This document shows, piece after piece, positions 36,901 through 44,880 of a stretch of 64,000 bases of DNA. Both the position numbers and the translations under genes were made by a program. The notes below the pieces were generated by a model, which made no database searches, was not told the DNA's origin, and worked only from the letters and a program-made list of their open reading frames with translations. Each line of letters starts with the position of its first letter. Position 1 is the first letter of the stretch. The DNA comes from Verrucomicrobiales bacterium (GTDB lineage: Bacteria; Verrucomicrobiota; Verrucomicrobiia; Verrucomicrobiales; DEV007), in the NCBI GenBank assembly GCA_029213265.1, contig JARGNG010000020.1, positions 19,702-83,701 on the forward strand, read 5' to 3'.

Positions 36901-39900
36901 CCAGCGGAAACGGAGATATCAGATTCGCCGTTTCCATAGTCAATCCCGAGGCCATCGCCCTCCGCTCCGGAGTTATTCCAGTTGTCGGCACTGTTGTTGT
37001 TGTGAGTCGCGTCATATCCACCATGACCGACCATGGCCCAGTTGCGGTAACCGGTTCTGCCATTGTCCTCAGCGCTGTTCAAGCGGGGCGTTCCCAGCGA
37101 GTTGGTATTATTGTCTGAAGCATTGTTTTCAACGGTGACGGCATCCCAACCGCCGCGAGCTTCGAACTCAACATTTCCGCCTGCAGTAACATCGATCGTT
37201 CCGTGGTGATCCCCTTTCGAATGACGACCACCATGACCAATCATGGTCCAGTTGTCATATCCGTTCGATTCAAGGAAAGTCTGGCCTTCGCGAAGCGAGT
37301 CAGCCCCTGCCTTAAAGGAGATATCCCCGCCGGCGTCGACAACAATCGCTCCGTTGTGGCCCTGCTGATCGGCGGAAGTCGCGCCGCCACCAATAAGCGC
37401 TCCATTGGTGAGAACGCCCGGATCAAGAACATCGGCTTGCTGAAAGTATCCACCATGACCAATCTGGGAAAAGGCGTAGGGACGAGGGGAAAACCCACTG
37501 CGGAAAGTAATATCCCCACCTGCGATCACAGTCACCGTTCCACTGTGGGTGCCGTTTGCCTGATTGTTCCGCTGCCGGCCGTTATTCCATGTACTGCCAT
37601 CCTCACCACGACCACCATGTCCAACCATCGCGTAGGATTCGGCGCGGCCCGCGTAAAACTCGATATTTCCGGAAGCCCGGACGTCAATATCTCCCGTGCT
37701 ACCACCCTGATAACGGGTTCCCCCGTGACCAATCTGAACATGGGCGCGCTGCCCGCGGTTCGTAATGTCACGACCCCGCTCATTCACCTGATCGGCATCA
37801 CGATCAAAAATGATATCACCGCTCTCCGCAATCACCGTAACATCACCGCCATGATCTCCGTGAGTGGAACGCCCCCCATGTCCCAGCATGGCATAGGCAT
37901 CCGTTCCATTTCCGGCACGAAACTCGATTCCCAGCGCGGAAGTCACCGAAATATTTCCCTGGTGACCAAAAGCTTCTCCGGACAGAGGGTTAATACGAAT
38001 CCCGTCACCAGCAACACTGGTGTTGTTGATCGTAACATCCGCGCCAGCAGCCCCGGTAGGAAGAATCACTCCGTTTCGGCGCGGAAGCTGCATATTGTCC
38101 GTGTAGTCGGAATCAAAACCGCCATGACCAATTTGCGCATGGCTTTGGTCACGGTTTTGACGCCATCTCCAGTCATTCGAGTTGGCGGGACCACCGATCG
38201 CTGAATCCGGAGCGGCCTCCACCGAGATTCCACCAGTCGTAGTGGTGACGTCGATATTTCCGGAATGAGAACCCCGAACCCGCTCACCACCATGTCCAAT
38301 CTGTGTGTGAGCCGCGTTGTAGCGGCCGGCCTCCATGCTGAGAACGCCGGCATTCACCGTGATATTTCCTGACATCTCTCCCCAGATACTCCGGCGGGAT
38401 TCAACACCCACGCCCGGGGCTCCTGGAAAGCCCAGCCCACCGTAAAAAGTGGACGGGTTGAAGTTGTGCGAAGCGGCAAAATTCACAGTAGCCGCGCGAT
38501 CCGGATCATCATGGCCGAGCCCGCCGTGACCAATTTTCGTAAACGACTCGGCTCGATTCGAAACCAGAGTCACCGAACGACCCGCATTCACCGTAATATT
38601 CCCGCTGTTGTGCCCGTTTCCGACTGAAATGTGACCGCTGTCGCTGCCGTAGTCCGTTCCCCCGCGATTCTCGTGACCATCATCCTGTTCGCGCTGACCG
38701 CCGTGACCGATCATCACGTAGGCACGATCATTGTTTTTGAATCCTTCCTCCGCACTGACATTGGATCCGGGAAGAAGAAGAACATCCCGCTTCCCGTAGG
38801 CATTGATATCACCCTGAACACCTGTCAGATAGTCGATGTCTGCGGCGGTGTTGGTCGTGTTATCGAAAGTCAGAGGCGTGTAGGCGTTGACCGTTTGAGA
38901 TCCATCACCGGACGTCAGAGAAATCGTATTGGTCGGGTTGGCCGTGTTCCAGGCGGCAATCAGAGCATCCACAGTAGTTCCCGCGTCAGCGATCAGGTTA
39001 ATCGGCCCACCACCAGGGGCATCAGCCGTAATCGTAATTGCCGTAGTCAGGCCCGCAGGCGTACCGGCAAACACTGCCGCTGTGCCGCCGTCATCACGCA
39101 GAGCAACTCCACGAAGATCATTTTCGCGGCGAAAGCCAAGCTGCGTAAACCGGTCATTCCCCTGACCGGCGCGAAGGATGATATCGTGTCCAAATGCATT
39201 GGTCTCACCGCGGGCGCTTCCCACTTCGACAGGCTCAATGCCCGCATCATTCAAAAGGATGGAACCATCGTTCGTGCCCCACTCTCCATAAGTCCCGGCA
39301 ATCACATCGGCCGCTGAGACGCTTGGACCGGAGGAACCGGATCCCGGATTGGTGGGATCAAACCCGAAAGCTGCGGCATTGCCACCATCCCAACCCGCAA
39401 CAAGAGTGATGTTTCCTGTATTGAGCAGGTCTGTCGTTCCGTGGTTTTTGATATCGCCATTCACTGAGATATTTCCGTGCGCGAAGAAGGCAAGAGAGTT
39501 CGGACTGTCATACACGATATTGGCACCCGACTGGATACTGATATTTCCCGGAGAAGTTCCCGCACTCGCCGTGTGGATGACGACGTTGTTCTGAAGAACC
39601 GCACGAACCAGATCATCATCCGTAATGGTCGCTCCAATATTCGGCCCGATCGACACATCCGTAGGGTCGAGGAGAAGTGTTCCCGTCTGCCCGCTTACCG
39701 CTGCCGTGGAAACACGTCCGCGATAGCTCAAATTCTGTGCACCGGATACTTCGACAAAACCACCACTTCCAACACTGCCGAGCGCCTGTGCGGAAATCTG
39801 TCCACCAAACATGGTGTCGCCGTCCGCCCAGAGAATCACCTTACCGGCCGAACCACCAGTTCCGTCTGCAAGAATCACCGAACCATTTTCCACTGTGGTT

Positions 39901-41153
39901 GTTTCCGCGTTGCGGATGTCAGTCGCATTCCCCTGGAAACCGCCGCCAATGCGAACGCTGCCCCCGGTTACACCCGACGCATCAATCCGGGCAGTCGAGC
40001 CGACCACCACTTCGTTTCCGGACACATCAACGGAACCACCGCTTCCGGAAGCTCCGCCCACGTTGATCGATCCGCCAACCGAAGAAAAACTGCCTCCGGA
40101 AATGGAAACCGAACCACCTACCGCGCCGCTCGCGCTGATGGCGGTGGTGTCGGAGATCAAAACCTCGCGACCTGTGACAGAAACCGAACCGCCATTCCTC
40201 CCGGGCTCACCGGAAGCATCAACAGAACCTCCCGAAAGAGAAACACGTCCTCCCTCGATATTGACCTCGCCTCCTGCCCCACCGGGACTGCGGGCAATCA
40301 GCTGACCGGTATTGACCACGCTTCCGCGGGATCCGGCACTCAGAGTGAGTTTACCACCTTTAAAATTGTATCCACTGGCGCGGACGATGCCATCATTTTT
40401 GATCGCCAGAGCATACACGTTGCCGTGAGCCTTGAGTTCAGCAGCAGCCCCGTTGATTTCCCCGGAGTTGTCGATCCCGACTCCTCCACCGGCTCCTCCG
40501 GCCAGAACAGAGATCATTCCACCGGAGGCAGTGTGATCCACAATGATATCTCCACCCGCTCCGAATGCGACGTTGCCGTCCGGTGCATTCACCGTTCCGT
40601 AGTTCTGAAGAAAGTTACCCAGCAGGACAACGTCGCCGCCCGTAATCGCCCCGTAGTTGCTAACGCCTGCTCCCGTATTTCCCCGATACCGGATTGATCC
40701 ACCGTTTAAAAAGTCGCTGTCTTTCGTGTCCAGGGTGGAAAGAGTCAGAAGTCCCCCGACATCGACCGTCCCGCCACTGTGAACCACAATCCCGTTCGGG
40801 TTGATCAGAATCACTCCGCCGTTTGATTTCAGCTGCCCGTAAATCGCGGTGGGATTTCCCGTAACAACCCGGTTCAGCGCAACCGAGTTTCGTCCCGGCT
40901 GCGAAAAATTGGTGACCTCTCCGTTTTGAATCGAGAACGACTGCCAGTTGATCACGGCCCGGTTGCTGGACTGATTGATATTCACCCGTTTCGTTCCCAA
41001 ACCGTTGATATTCACGTTACCGGCTCGCACGTTTGGACCCTGAGGGTTGGCCTGCACAGAAACTGGAAACAGGGAAAGACCCGGCATCAAAAAAGCGAGA
41101 ATCAGAAATTGGAAAACCAAATTTCTTCGCAGGGAGGGAATGATTGTTCTCAT
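33984..41153 (-). CDS. Giant TpsA exoprotein 1 (filamentous-haemagglutinin-like), 2389 aa
   Basis: A 2389-residue secreted beta-helix adhesin-type protein, first gene of the operon. A signal peptide ends at 'VQANP'. The TPS domain contains 'SNRAVINWQSFSIQNGEVTNFSQPGRN', NRV and NPNGI. Then a Gly/Ser-rich beta-helix region leads to nineteen copies of an I/V/L-G-H/N-G-G motif (34815-38725), each with a 'G-I-V-AGG' strand context. Three modules carrying 'W-N-x-x-N' interrupt the array. The C-terminal region ends in 'FYVFEPGTNKYSSY' and 'FGYPLSDLSTAQ', close to the TpsA 2 tail. It would be exported by TpsB. A role in surface adhesion or biofilm is inference from the family. Confidence 0.9.
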   Translation of the reverse strand: MRTIIPSLRRNLVFQFLILAFLMPGLSLFPVSVQANPQGPNVRAGNVNINGLGTKRVNINQSSNRAVINWQSFSIQNGEVTNFSQPGRNSVALNRVVTGNPTAIYGQLKSNGGVILINPNGIVVHSGGTVDVGGLLTLSTLDTKDSDFLNGGSIRYRGNTGAGVSNYGAITGGDVVLLGNFLQNYGTVNAPDGNVAFGAGGDIIVDHTASGGMISVLAGGAGGGVGIDNSGEINGAAAELKAHGNVYALAIKNDGIVRASGYNFKGGKLTLSAGSRGSVVNTGQLIARSPGGAGGEVNIEGGRVSLSGGSVDASGEPGRNGGSVSVTGREVLISDTTAISASGAVGGSVSISGGSFSSVGGSINVGGASGSGGSVDVSGNEVVVGSTARIDASGVTGGSVRIGGGFQGNATDIRNAETTTVENGSVILADGTGGSAGKVILWADGDTMFGGQISAQALGSVGSGGFVEVSGAQNLSYRGRVSTAAVSGQTGTLLLDPTDVSIGPNIGATITDDDLVRAVLQNNVVIHTASAGTSPGNISIQSGANIVYDSPNSLAFFAHGNISVNGDIKNHGTTDLLNTGNITLVAGWDGGNAAAFGFDPTNPGSGSSGPSVSAADVIAGTYGEWGTNDGSILLNDAGIEPVEVGSARGETNAFGHDIILRAGQGNDRFTQLGFRRENDLRGVALRDDGGTAAVFAGTPAGLTTAITITADAPGGGPINLIADAGTTVDALIAAWNTANPTNTISLTSGDGSQTVNAYTPLTFDNTTNTAADIDYLTGVQGDINAYGKRDVLLLPGSNVSAEEGFKNNDRAYVMIGHGGQREQDDGHENRGGTDYGSDSGHISVGNGHNSGNITVNAGRSVTLVSNRAESFTKIGHGGLGHDDPDRAATVNFAASHNFNPSTFYGGLGFPGAPGVGVESRRSIWGEMSGNITVNAGVLSMEAGRYNAAHTQIGHGGERVRGSHSGNIDVTTTTGGISVEAAPDSAIGGPANSNDWRWRQNRDQSHAQIGHGGFDSDYTDNMQLPRRNGVILPTGAAGADVTINNTSVAGDGIRINPLSGEAFGHQGNISVTSALGIEFRAGNGTDAYAMLGHGGRSTHGDHGGDVTVIAESGDIIFDRDADQVNERGRDITNRGQRAHVQIGHGGTRYQGGSTGDIDVRASGNIEFYAGRAESYAMVGHGGRGEDGSTWNNGRQRNNQANGTHSGTVTVIAGGDITFRSGFSPRPYAFSQIGHGGYFQQADVLDPGVLTNGALIGGGATSADQQGHNGAIVVDAGGDISFKAGADSLREGQTFLESNGYDNWTMIGHGGRHSKGDHHGTIDVTAGGNVEFEARGGWDAVTVENNASDNNTNSLGTPRLNSAEDNGRTGYRNWAMVGHGGYDATHNNNSADNWNNSGAEGDGLGIDYGNGESDISVSAGGNLTFLGAMEATAGAPIPLRLFEDNGAGNPNIGNVLNTYTSKDPLFAGAFELEAGGPGTGVVVVADDFNDTGNTDDVFIVGNGTDNLTTLVANWNANVSGVEPTVTLAAGDGTQVLANGSVIYVTPYNFFTGTPGGASEAVVLRSTNINATAPITLTGDGTLTLTDLVTNWNNANPQNTLDLVTGNGGDVIAANEALVIQGGVGARPSPGQGYSQHYGRLNQQIRADGEVWTFPAAVLSAEDSFAQIGHGGRSGDYRGGVDGNGHRGNITINAGGDITIQAADIEPAVAVGQFVEIQVQNFQDTVGAGTLYGNGTHQVGPGMTGGFIQGDNSQDDQSQGIRNFAQVGHGGFGSRGDHVGDITVTGGGNLKVIGGEGREDYGQIGHGGVEADGQNNDQLRGGDLGNSGTITINVAGSAEVLGGGRDGNVVGARGSDPSVALAGNDDMARGSYGQIGHGGFLNGGSHSGDISLTAGGDIDVIAGSSPRGAYGMVGNGGYWARAESFSGNISVISTGGDITVEGGKTIIDTETQTGGLDNTGQISSGRESFAQIGNGGFDADAQSNNGGQNNDVGSGGHTGDIMVIAATGAVIVRGGGDATISRNDDNYRGLSAQIGNGGSFTDGDHTGNVTVSAGKSVTVEGGGGAREAYGQIGHGGYDSDGEHVGVIDIDARGSVVLTRGDGLNNPWSKIGHGGQAFGGRNNNGAGTRLGDIYISAGLHFNSTAGLVGHVDSKNDGNLFAYEEGNTYIAVSRNNPFAGGPGNFITDADTVITSSGFGAGSELRFYMPDSSANMIASGTTLNNTEYSRTPAPGSTRSDETIAVEHTFASGPDGEPQGDFTPVGAYPTNSFGLYNIYYAGDAPPIDPIDPIDPIIPPVDPGFPFANFAFSETYDSFFRAYGLYDYDGYEGQLLSIGLEDAVDGEDGKENDRRRLARDSKVGKSGVTFYVFEPGTNKYSSYYLFGYPLSDLSTAQ
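34815..38725 (-). repeat. I-G-H-G-G repeat array in TpsA 1
   Basis: Nineteen copies of [IVL]-G-[HN]-G-G, from 'YVMIGHGG' (near 38710) to 'WSKIGHGG' (near 34830). The preceding residues are usually aromatic-Ala/Ser/Thr-x, and the following stretch holds 'G-x-H-x-G-[DN]-I-x-V'. Spacing is about 40-100 residues. One repeat is 'IGNGG'-type in positions 15-17. Confidence 0.9.
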
Positions 41154-41453
41154 CGTAGTTAGGGGAGTTGGTTGGCGTAGAAGGCAAAAACCTATCCCAC
41201 ACCATCAACCATAACGGTATAAACCCTATGGAATGACAGCATCAGAGGCGGTTGTAAATTCAAATTTCAGGAAATTTTGCCTTACGTTTCATTGATGTTT
41301 GTCATCCCCGCAAGAGGCGTGACACATCGAAGGTGAACTTTTTTCGAAGTTTTTCTCAAATCTGCTTTAGATAACTTAAATAAATCTGGCTATACTGGTA
41401 ATTAGAAGCCTCGGGGAATCCTCACGAAAAAAGAATGCAAAATCCCCCTGCTT
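41154..41453. other. Intergenic region upstream of the tpsA operon
   Basis: A 300-base AT-rich stretch between menG (stop at 41454) and the tpsA 1 start at 41153, both on the minus strand. I see no gene. It must contain the operon promoter unless the operon is read from menG. I could not identify a convincing -35/-10 pair or riboswitch. Confidence 0.5.
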
Positions 41454-42146
41454 TCAGGCATTCGCCGCGTAAACGCTGCTGATTCCGCCCAGTTGAGGAA
41501 ACCAGGAACCATCCGAAAATCCGCAGCCTTCGATCAGGTTCAGCATGGATTCTCCGGAAGGGAACCGTTCAATCGAATCTCCAAGATACGCGTAGGCTTC
41601 CCTGTTTCCGGTCAGGAGCCCTGCGATGACGGGCAGGACACGATGGAGATACCACCGGTAGGGCCCGCGTAAGAGAGGATTTCGGGGAAGGGAAAAATCA
41701 AGAATGACCAGCCGCCCGCCCGGCTTAAGCACACGGGAGAACTCCCAGAGTGCTCCGGACCAGTCTGCCATATTTCGCAATCCGTAACCGATCGTCAGGG
41801 CATCGATCGAATGATCGGGAAAAGGAAGTGCGAGTCCGTCTGCAACAAGCAGGTTTTTGAGACCGCGTTTTCCGGCCTCCGCCAGCATCGGGGCACAGAA
41901 ATCGGACCCAATCACCGTCGCATCGGGGTTGGCCCGCTGAACCGCCTGGGCCAGATCGCCGCTTCCCGTCGCCACATCCAGAACCAGGGAAGGCTGCGAA
42001 GCGGCCACAATTTCCGCGACTTTTTTTCTCCAGATCACATCGATTCCGAGACTGAGAAAGTGGTTCGTCATCACATAGCGCTTTGCGATTGACGAAAAGG
42101 CCCGGTGGACGAATTCGGGATTCTGGTCCCGGGAAGCGGTGTTCAT
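41454..42146 (-). CDS. MenG/UbiE-type methyltransferase
   Basis: A 230-residue SAM-dependent C-methyltransferase of the UbiE/MenG (demethylmenaquinone/demethoxyubiquinone) family. 'VLDVATGSGDLA' is the SAM loop near residue 55 and 'IGYGLRNMADW' near 118 is a family hallmark; 'RVLKPGGRLVILDFSLP' follows. It catalyses the last C-methylation of menaquinone or ubiquinone. The start is the ATG at 42146 (MNTASRDQN); an upstream frame beginning at 42233 would run into tRNA-Leu. The gene follows the tRNA on the same strand. The 3' end precedes the tpsA operon. Confidence 0.87.
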   Translation of the reverse strand: MNTASRDQNPEFVHRAFSSIAKRYVMTNHFLSLGIDVIWRKKVAEIVAASQPSLVLDVATGSGDLAQAVQRANPDATVIGSDFCAPMLAEAGKRGLKNLLVADGLALPFPDHSIDALTIGYGLRNMADWSGALWEFSRVLKPGGRLVILDFSLPRNPLLRGPYRWYLHRVLPVIAGLLTGNREAYAYLGDSIERFPSGESMLNLIEGCGFSDGSWFPQLGGISSVYAANA

Positions 42147-42192
42147 TCGAAGATACCTACGATCCGGCCCGTCGCAAGGACGGCGGAAAAAG

Positions 42193-42276
42193 TGCTCACG
42201 AGAGGACTCGAACCTCCACGGGTTTAACCCCACTAGAACCTGAATCTAGCGCGTCTACCAATTCCGCCACGTGAGC
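42193..42276 (-). tRNA. tRNA-Leu (anticodon CAG)
   Basis: An 84-base tRNA on the minus strand with acceptor stem GCTCACG paired to CGTGAGC and discriminator A. The anticodon loop TTCAGGT (flanked by CTAGA and TCTAG) has CAG as anticodon for Leu codon CUG. A long variable arm (GGGGTTAAACCC) fits a class II tRNA. The T loop GTTCGAGTC is present. No CCA is encoded. Confidence 0.95.
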
Positions 42277-42296
42277 AGCTTAGAATCGCGGGGCGC

Positions 42297-42325
42297 TAAG
42301 AAACATGGAATTCCCCCCATGACAA
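42297..42325 (-). promoter_or_regulatory. Possible promoter of tRNA-Leu
   Basis: On the minus strand TTGTCA (plus 42320-42325) and TTCTTA (plus 42297-42302) are 17 bases apart, about 20 bases before the tRNA 5' end. The -10 element is poor; position supports the call. Confidence 0.35.
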
Positions 42326-42445
42326 CCGGTTTTATTTGCCGGAGGGACCTTTCCCTGACACGCTGGCGGAATCGAATCGACCCTGCAAAACTGGAAGCTT
42401 CCCACTCTGTATCACTGGCGTGATTCGGAATCACGCACGGTCGCG

Positions 42446-43075
42446 ATGCAAATGGCGCTTGATGAGGCGCTCTTTCGCCACGCGGGGGAATCCGGTGATG
42501 CGGTTGCCCGATTCTATGGATGGGATCAGCCCGCGACAACCTTTGGCTACTTCACGCCTGCGGGCGAAGTTCCCGCCTCCGGCGCGATCCGACGATATAC
42601 CGGTGGTGGAAAAGTCGAGCACGGGGAGGACCTGACCTTCCTCCTCGCGATCCCGGCCGGGGCAGAAGCAGCCCACTCATCCAGCGAAGAGCGCTACTAC
42701 TGGATTCACTCCGCCCTTGCAGAAGCACTCTGCCAATCAGGATTCCCTGCGGAGCTGGAAACAAAGACGCTGACAACCACTCCCGGGCCGTGCTTTCAGA
42801 ATCCGGTCACCTGGGACCTCCTCGCTCCGGACTCCCGACGCAAAATCGGGGGGGGGGCCCAACGCCGCACCCGTCGCGGAGTCATTCACCAGGGAAGCCT
42901 TCGGCTGCCCGCCCATTTCCGGGATCTCCACGCCGGGTGGATCGATCTGTTTTTGCAAGGGCTCAGCGAAAATCCATCCCCCTTTCCAGATCGGGAGAGA
43001 ACCCGTGCTCTTCGAACTGCCGGGGAATTGGAGGTCTCCCGCTACGGCTCGCAGGATTGGAATGGCCAAAGATGA
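42446..43075 (+). CDS. Lipoate-protein ligase family protein (start unclear)
   Basis: A BPL/LplA-fold protein, first ATG at 42446 giving 209 residues. It carries 'RRYTGGG' near residue 49, 'KIGGGAQRRTRRGVIHQGSL' near 133, and the family N-terminus 'MALDEALF'. Such enzymes attach lipoate or octanoate to carrier proteins. In-frame homology continues upstream of the ATG ('WKLPTLYHWRDSESRTVA'), and the frame is open back to 42359 with no ATG, GTG or TTG in it; CTG at 42383 is a possible start. A run of ten G lies within the coding region at 42848-42857. Confidence 0.75.
   Translation: MQMALDEALFRHAGESGDAVARFYGWDQPATTFGYFTPAGEVPASGAIRRYTGGGKVEHGEDLTFLLAIPAGAEAAHSSSEERYYWIHSALAEALCQSGFPAELETKTLTTTPGPCFQNPVTWDLLAPDSRRKIGGGAQRRTRRGVIHQGSLRLPAHFRDLHAGWIDLFLQGLSENPSPFPDRERTRALRTAGELEVSRYGSQDWNGQR
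42848..42857 (+). repeat. G10 homopolymer tract in the lipoate-ligase-like gene
   Basis: Ten consecutive G encode the Gly-Gly-Gly of the conserved KIGGGAQRR motif. The frame is intact at this length, and one base gained or lost would break it. Confidence 0.85.
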
Positions 43076-43263
43076 AGCTGGAAAAAATCGTCAGAACTCC
43101 CGCGAAATGATACTCTCCCGCCGAAGCGCCCCAAACCGCCTCCTGAATTCCCTTCGAATTTTGATGTGTGTTCTTTCTGATTTTATGGTAAGAGGAGGGT
43201 TCGGCTCGGTTCAGTTTACCTAATATTTAGGAAAGCTAAAGTATCCGGGGCTGGGATTGGATT

Positions 43264-44841
43264 ATGCAAAGCTGGTTTACGTTTGAACTCGACGGTGAGG
43301 AATGCCGGGTGGAAAAAGAGGATACGCACTGCTCTCTCGCTTCCTACCTCTATCGGCTGGACCCCTGCTTTCGCGGTTTCAGCGGCCATGACCCCTGGCA
43401 GGGCGGAGACCCGGTTGTCCTCGGCGATATCGAAGGGGACCGGCACCGCTTCCGCGTCGTTGATGCCGGGCTGATCATGCTACCCATGCTCGCGGGCCGC
43501 CAGGTCTGGACCTCCGAAGGCATTCAAAATACCGAGCCCGATCATCCTGTGAATCTGGCGCTGCGGAAAAACCACTTTGAGTGCGGCGCGGAACGCATCG
43601 GAGCCCTGCGAATTCTTTTGTTTGAAGGATACTACCGGCCCGACCTTCGCCGCCAGGGGCAAATCAACGATCAATTCGACTCGATTGTTACGAGAACAGA
43701 AAACGCGCCCGCCATTCGAGACGCTGCGGCACAAGTGTTTGCATCAACCGAGCAGCTTCGACATGAGGCCGCCCAAAAGGCGGAAAAGTCCGGCCAGGAA
43801 AGCGGGATCTGGACAGGACGCCGCGATATCTTTGAAGATCGATTCACGAAACGTCTTTTCCAAATCAAAGAGAGGGCGGCTCTCAGCTATGTCGATGGTG
43901 CAAAAAAACGATTCTATCGTCCCGACACCCTCGTCGAACTCCTTCGCCTGAAAAAGCAGTATCCGAATTCCCGGTTCGTTTCCGGAGGAACCGACCTCAC
44001 CTCGCTGAGCGGGGAAGTGGAATGGCCCAACCTCATTTCCCTGGAGGCAGTCAAAGAGCTGAACACCTTTCTCACCACCGAAGAGGAGTGGGAGATCGGC
44101 GCCTCCATTTCTCTCACCGAAATTTCCGAATTGATCGGTCGCGAGTGTCCGGCCTTCCCGAAATTGATGCGTCGCTTCGCCTGTCGTGCGATCCGGAACC
44201 GGTCCAGCCTCGGTGGCTATCTCGCTTCGGACTGGAGAAACAGCCAGATCACCCCGCTTCTCCTCGCTTTGAATGCCCGTGTCATCCTGCTCTCCGAAGA
44301 CGGGGAACGCGACGCGCCGATTTCGCAGTTTTTTGAAGAGACCGGATCGATCATCCTGGCTCCCCACGAGGTGATCCGAAGTATCATCATACCGCGATCC
44401 AACGAGAGCGTTCTCGCCGGCCGCGGAATCACCTCCGTGCTTACGGACGTCTACACCGTCGCCCCCCGTCGCAATCTGAGTCGCCCCTACGCCACCGCTG
44501 CGTTTTCGCTGGAAATCCGGGACCGGACCATTGCCAAGGCGCGCCTCGCCTACTCCGGCATCGGCACGGTTCCCGCCCGGGCTCGCGAAGCAGAGGAATT
44601 CCTGGCAGGAAAAGTCTGGAAGGAAGCGACCGCGTTTGATGTCCTTCCGATTCTCAACGAAACCGTAGAAGTCGACGATTCACAGGAACACGCGGCGTAT
44701 CGGAAACAACTCGTCGTGACCCTGTTTCAGAAATTTCTTTCCCAGCACCCGCGCCCCGACAGCACCCGGCCGGAAGCATTGACCGCAACCGGTGAATTCG
44801 CCAAACTCGACCAACCTTTTTTCGATGCCATTCCTTCCTGA
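43264..44841 (+). CDS. Xanthine-dehydrogenase small-subunit-like protein without iron-sulphur cysteines
   Basis: A 525-residue homologue of XdhA (ferredoxin domain, helical linker, FAD-binding domain). The scaffold is kept: 'SLASYLYRLDPCF', 'VVLGDI', 'VDAGLIMLPMLAGRQVWTSEGI', and the FAD segments 'PNSRFVSGGTDLTSL' (234-248) and 'RRFACRAIRNRSSLGGYLA' (303-321). Of the cysteines that bind two [2Fe-2S] clusters, the C-x4-C-x2-C stretch is replaced by 'GFSGHDPWQGGDP' (38-50), the next Cys by Gly69, the C-x2-C by C107 and Glu110, and the C-R-C-T by 'VTRT' (142-145). It should still fold but cannot carry both clusters. FAD binding is uncertain. It is followed by the large-subunit-like gene. Confidence 0.82.
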   Translation: MQSWFTFELDGEECRVEKEDTHCSLASYLYRLDPCFRGFSGHDPWQGGDPVVLGDIEGDRHRFRVVDAGLIMLPMLAGRQVWTSEGIQNTEPDHPVNLALRKNHFECGAERIGALRILLFEGYYRPDLRRQGQINDQFDSIVTRTENAPAIRDAAAQVFASTEQLRHEAAQKAEKSGQESGIWTGRRDIFEDRFTKRLFQIKERAALSYVDGAKKRFYRPDTLVELLRLKKQYPNSRFVSGGTDLTSLSGEVEWPNLISLEAVKELNTFLTTEEEWEIGASISLTEISELIGRECPAFPKLMRRFACRAIRNRSSLGGYLASDWRNSQITPLLLALNARVILLSEDGERDAPISQFFEETGSIILAPHEVIRSIIIPRSNESVLAGRGITSVLTDVYTVAPRRNLSRPYATAAFSLEIRDRTIAKARLAYSGIGTVPARAREAEEFLAGKVWKEATAFDVLPILNETVEVDDSQEHAAYRKQLVVTLFQKFLSQHPRPDSTRPEALTATGEFAKLDQPFFDAIPS

Positions 44842-44880
44842 GCCAGTGCTCCGAACTGTGCCGAGGCGATCCCCCGTTTG

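Noticed and set aside
34815..38725. CRISPR array
   Set aside because: The regular repeats are in-frame protein repeats inside TpsA 1. No cas gene or uniform spacer length is present.
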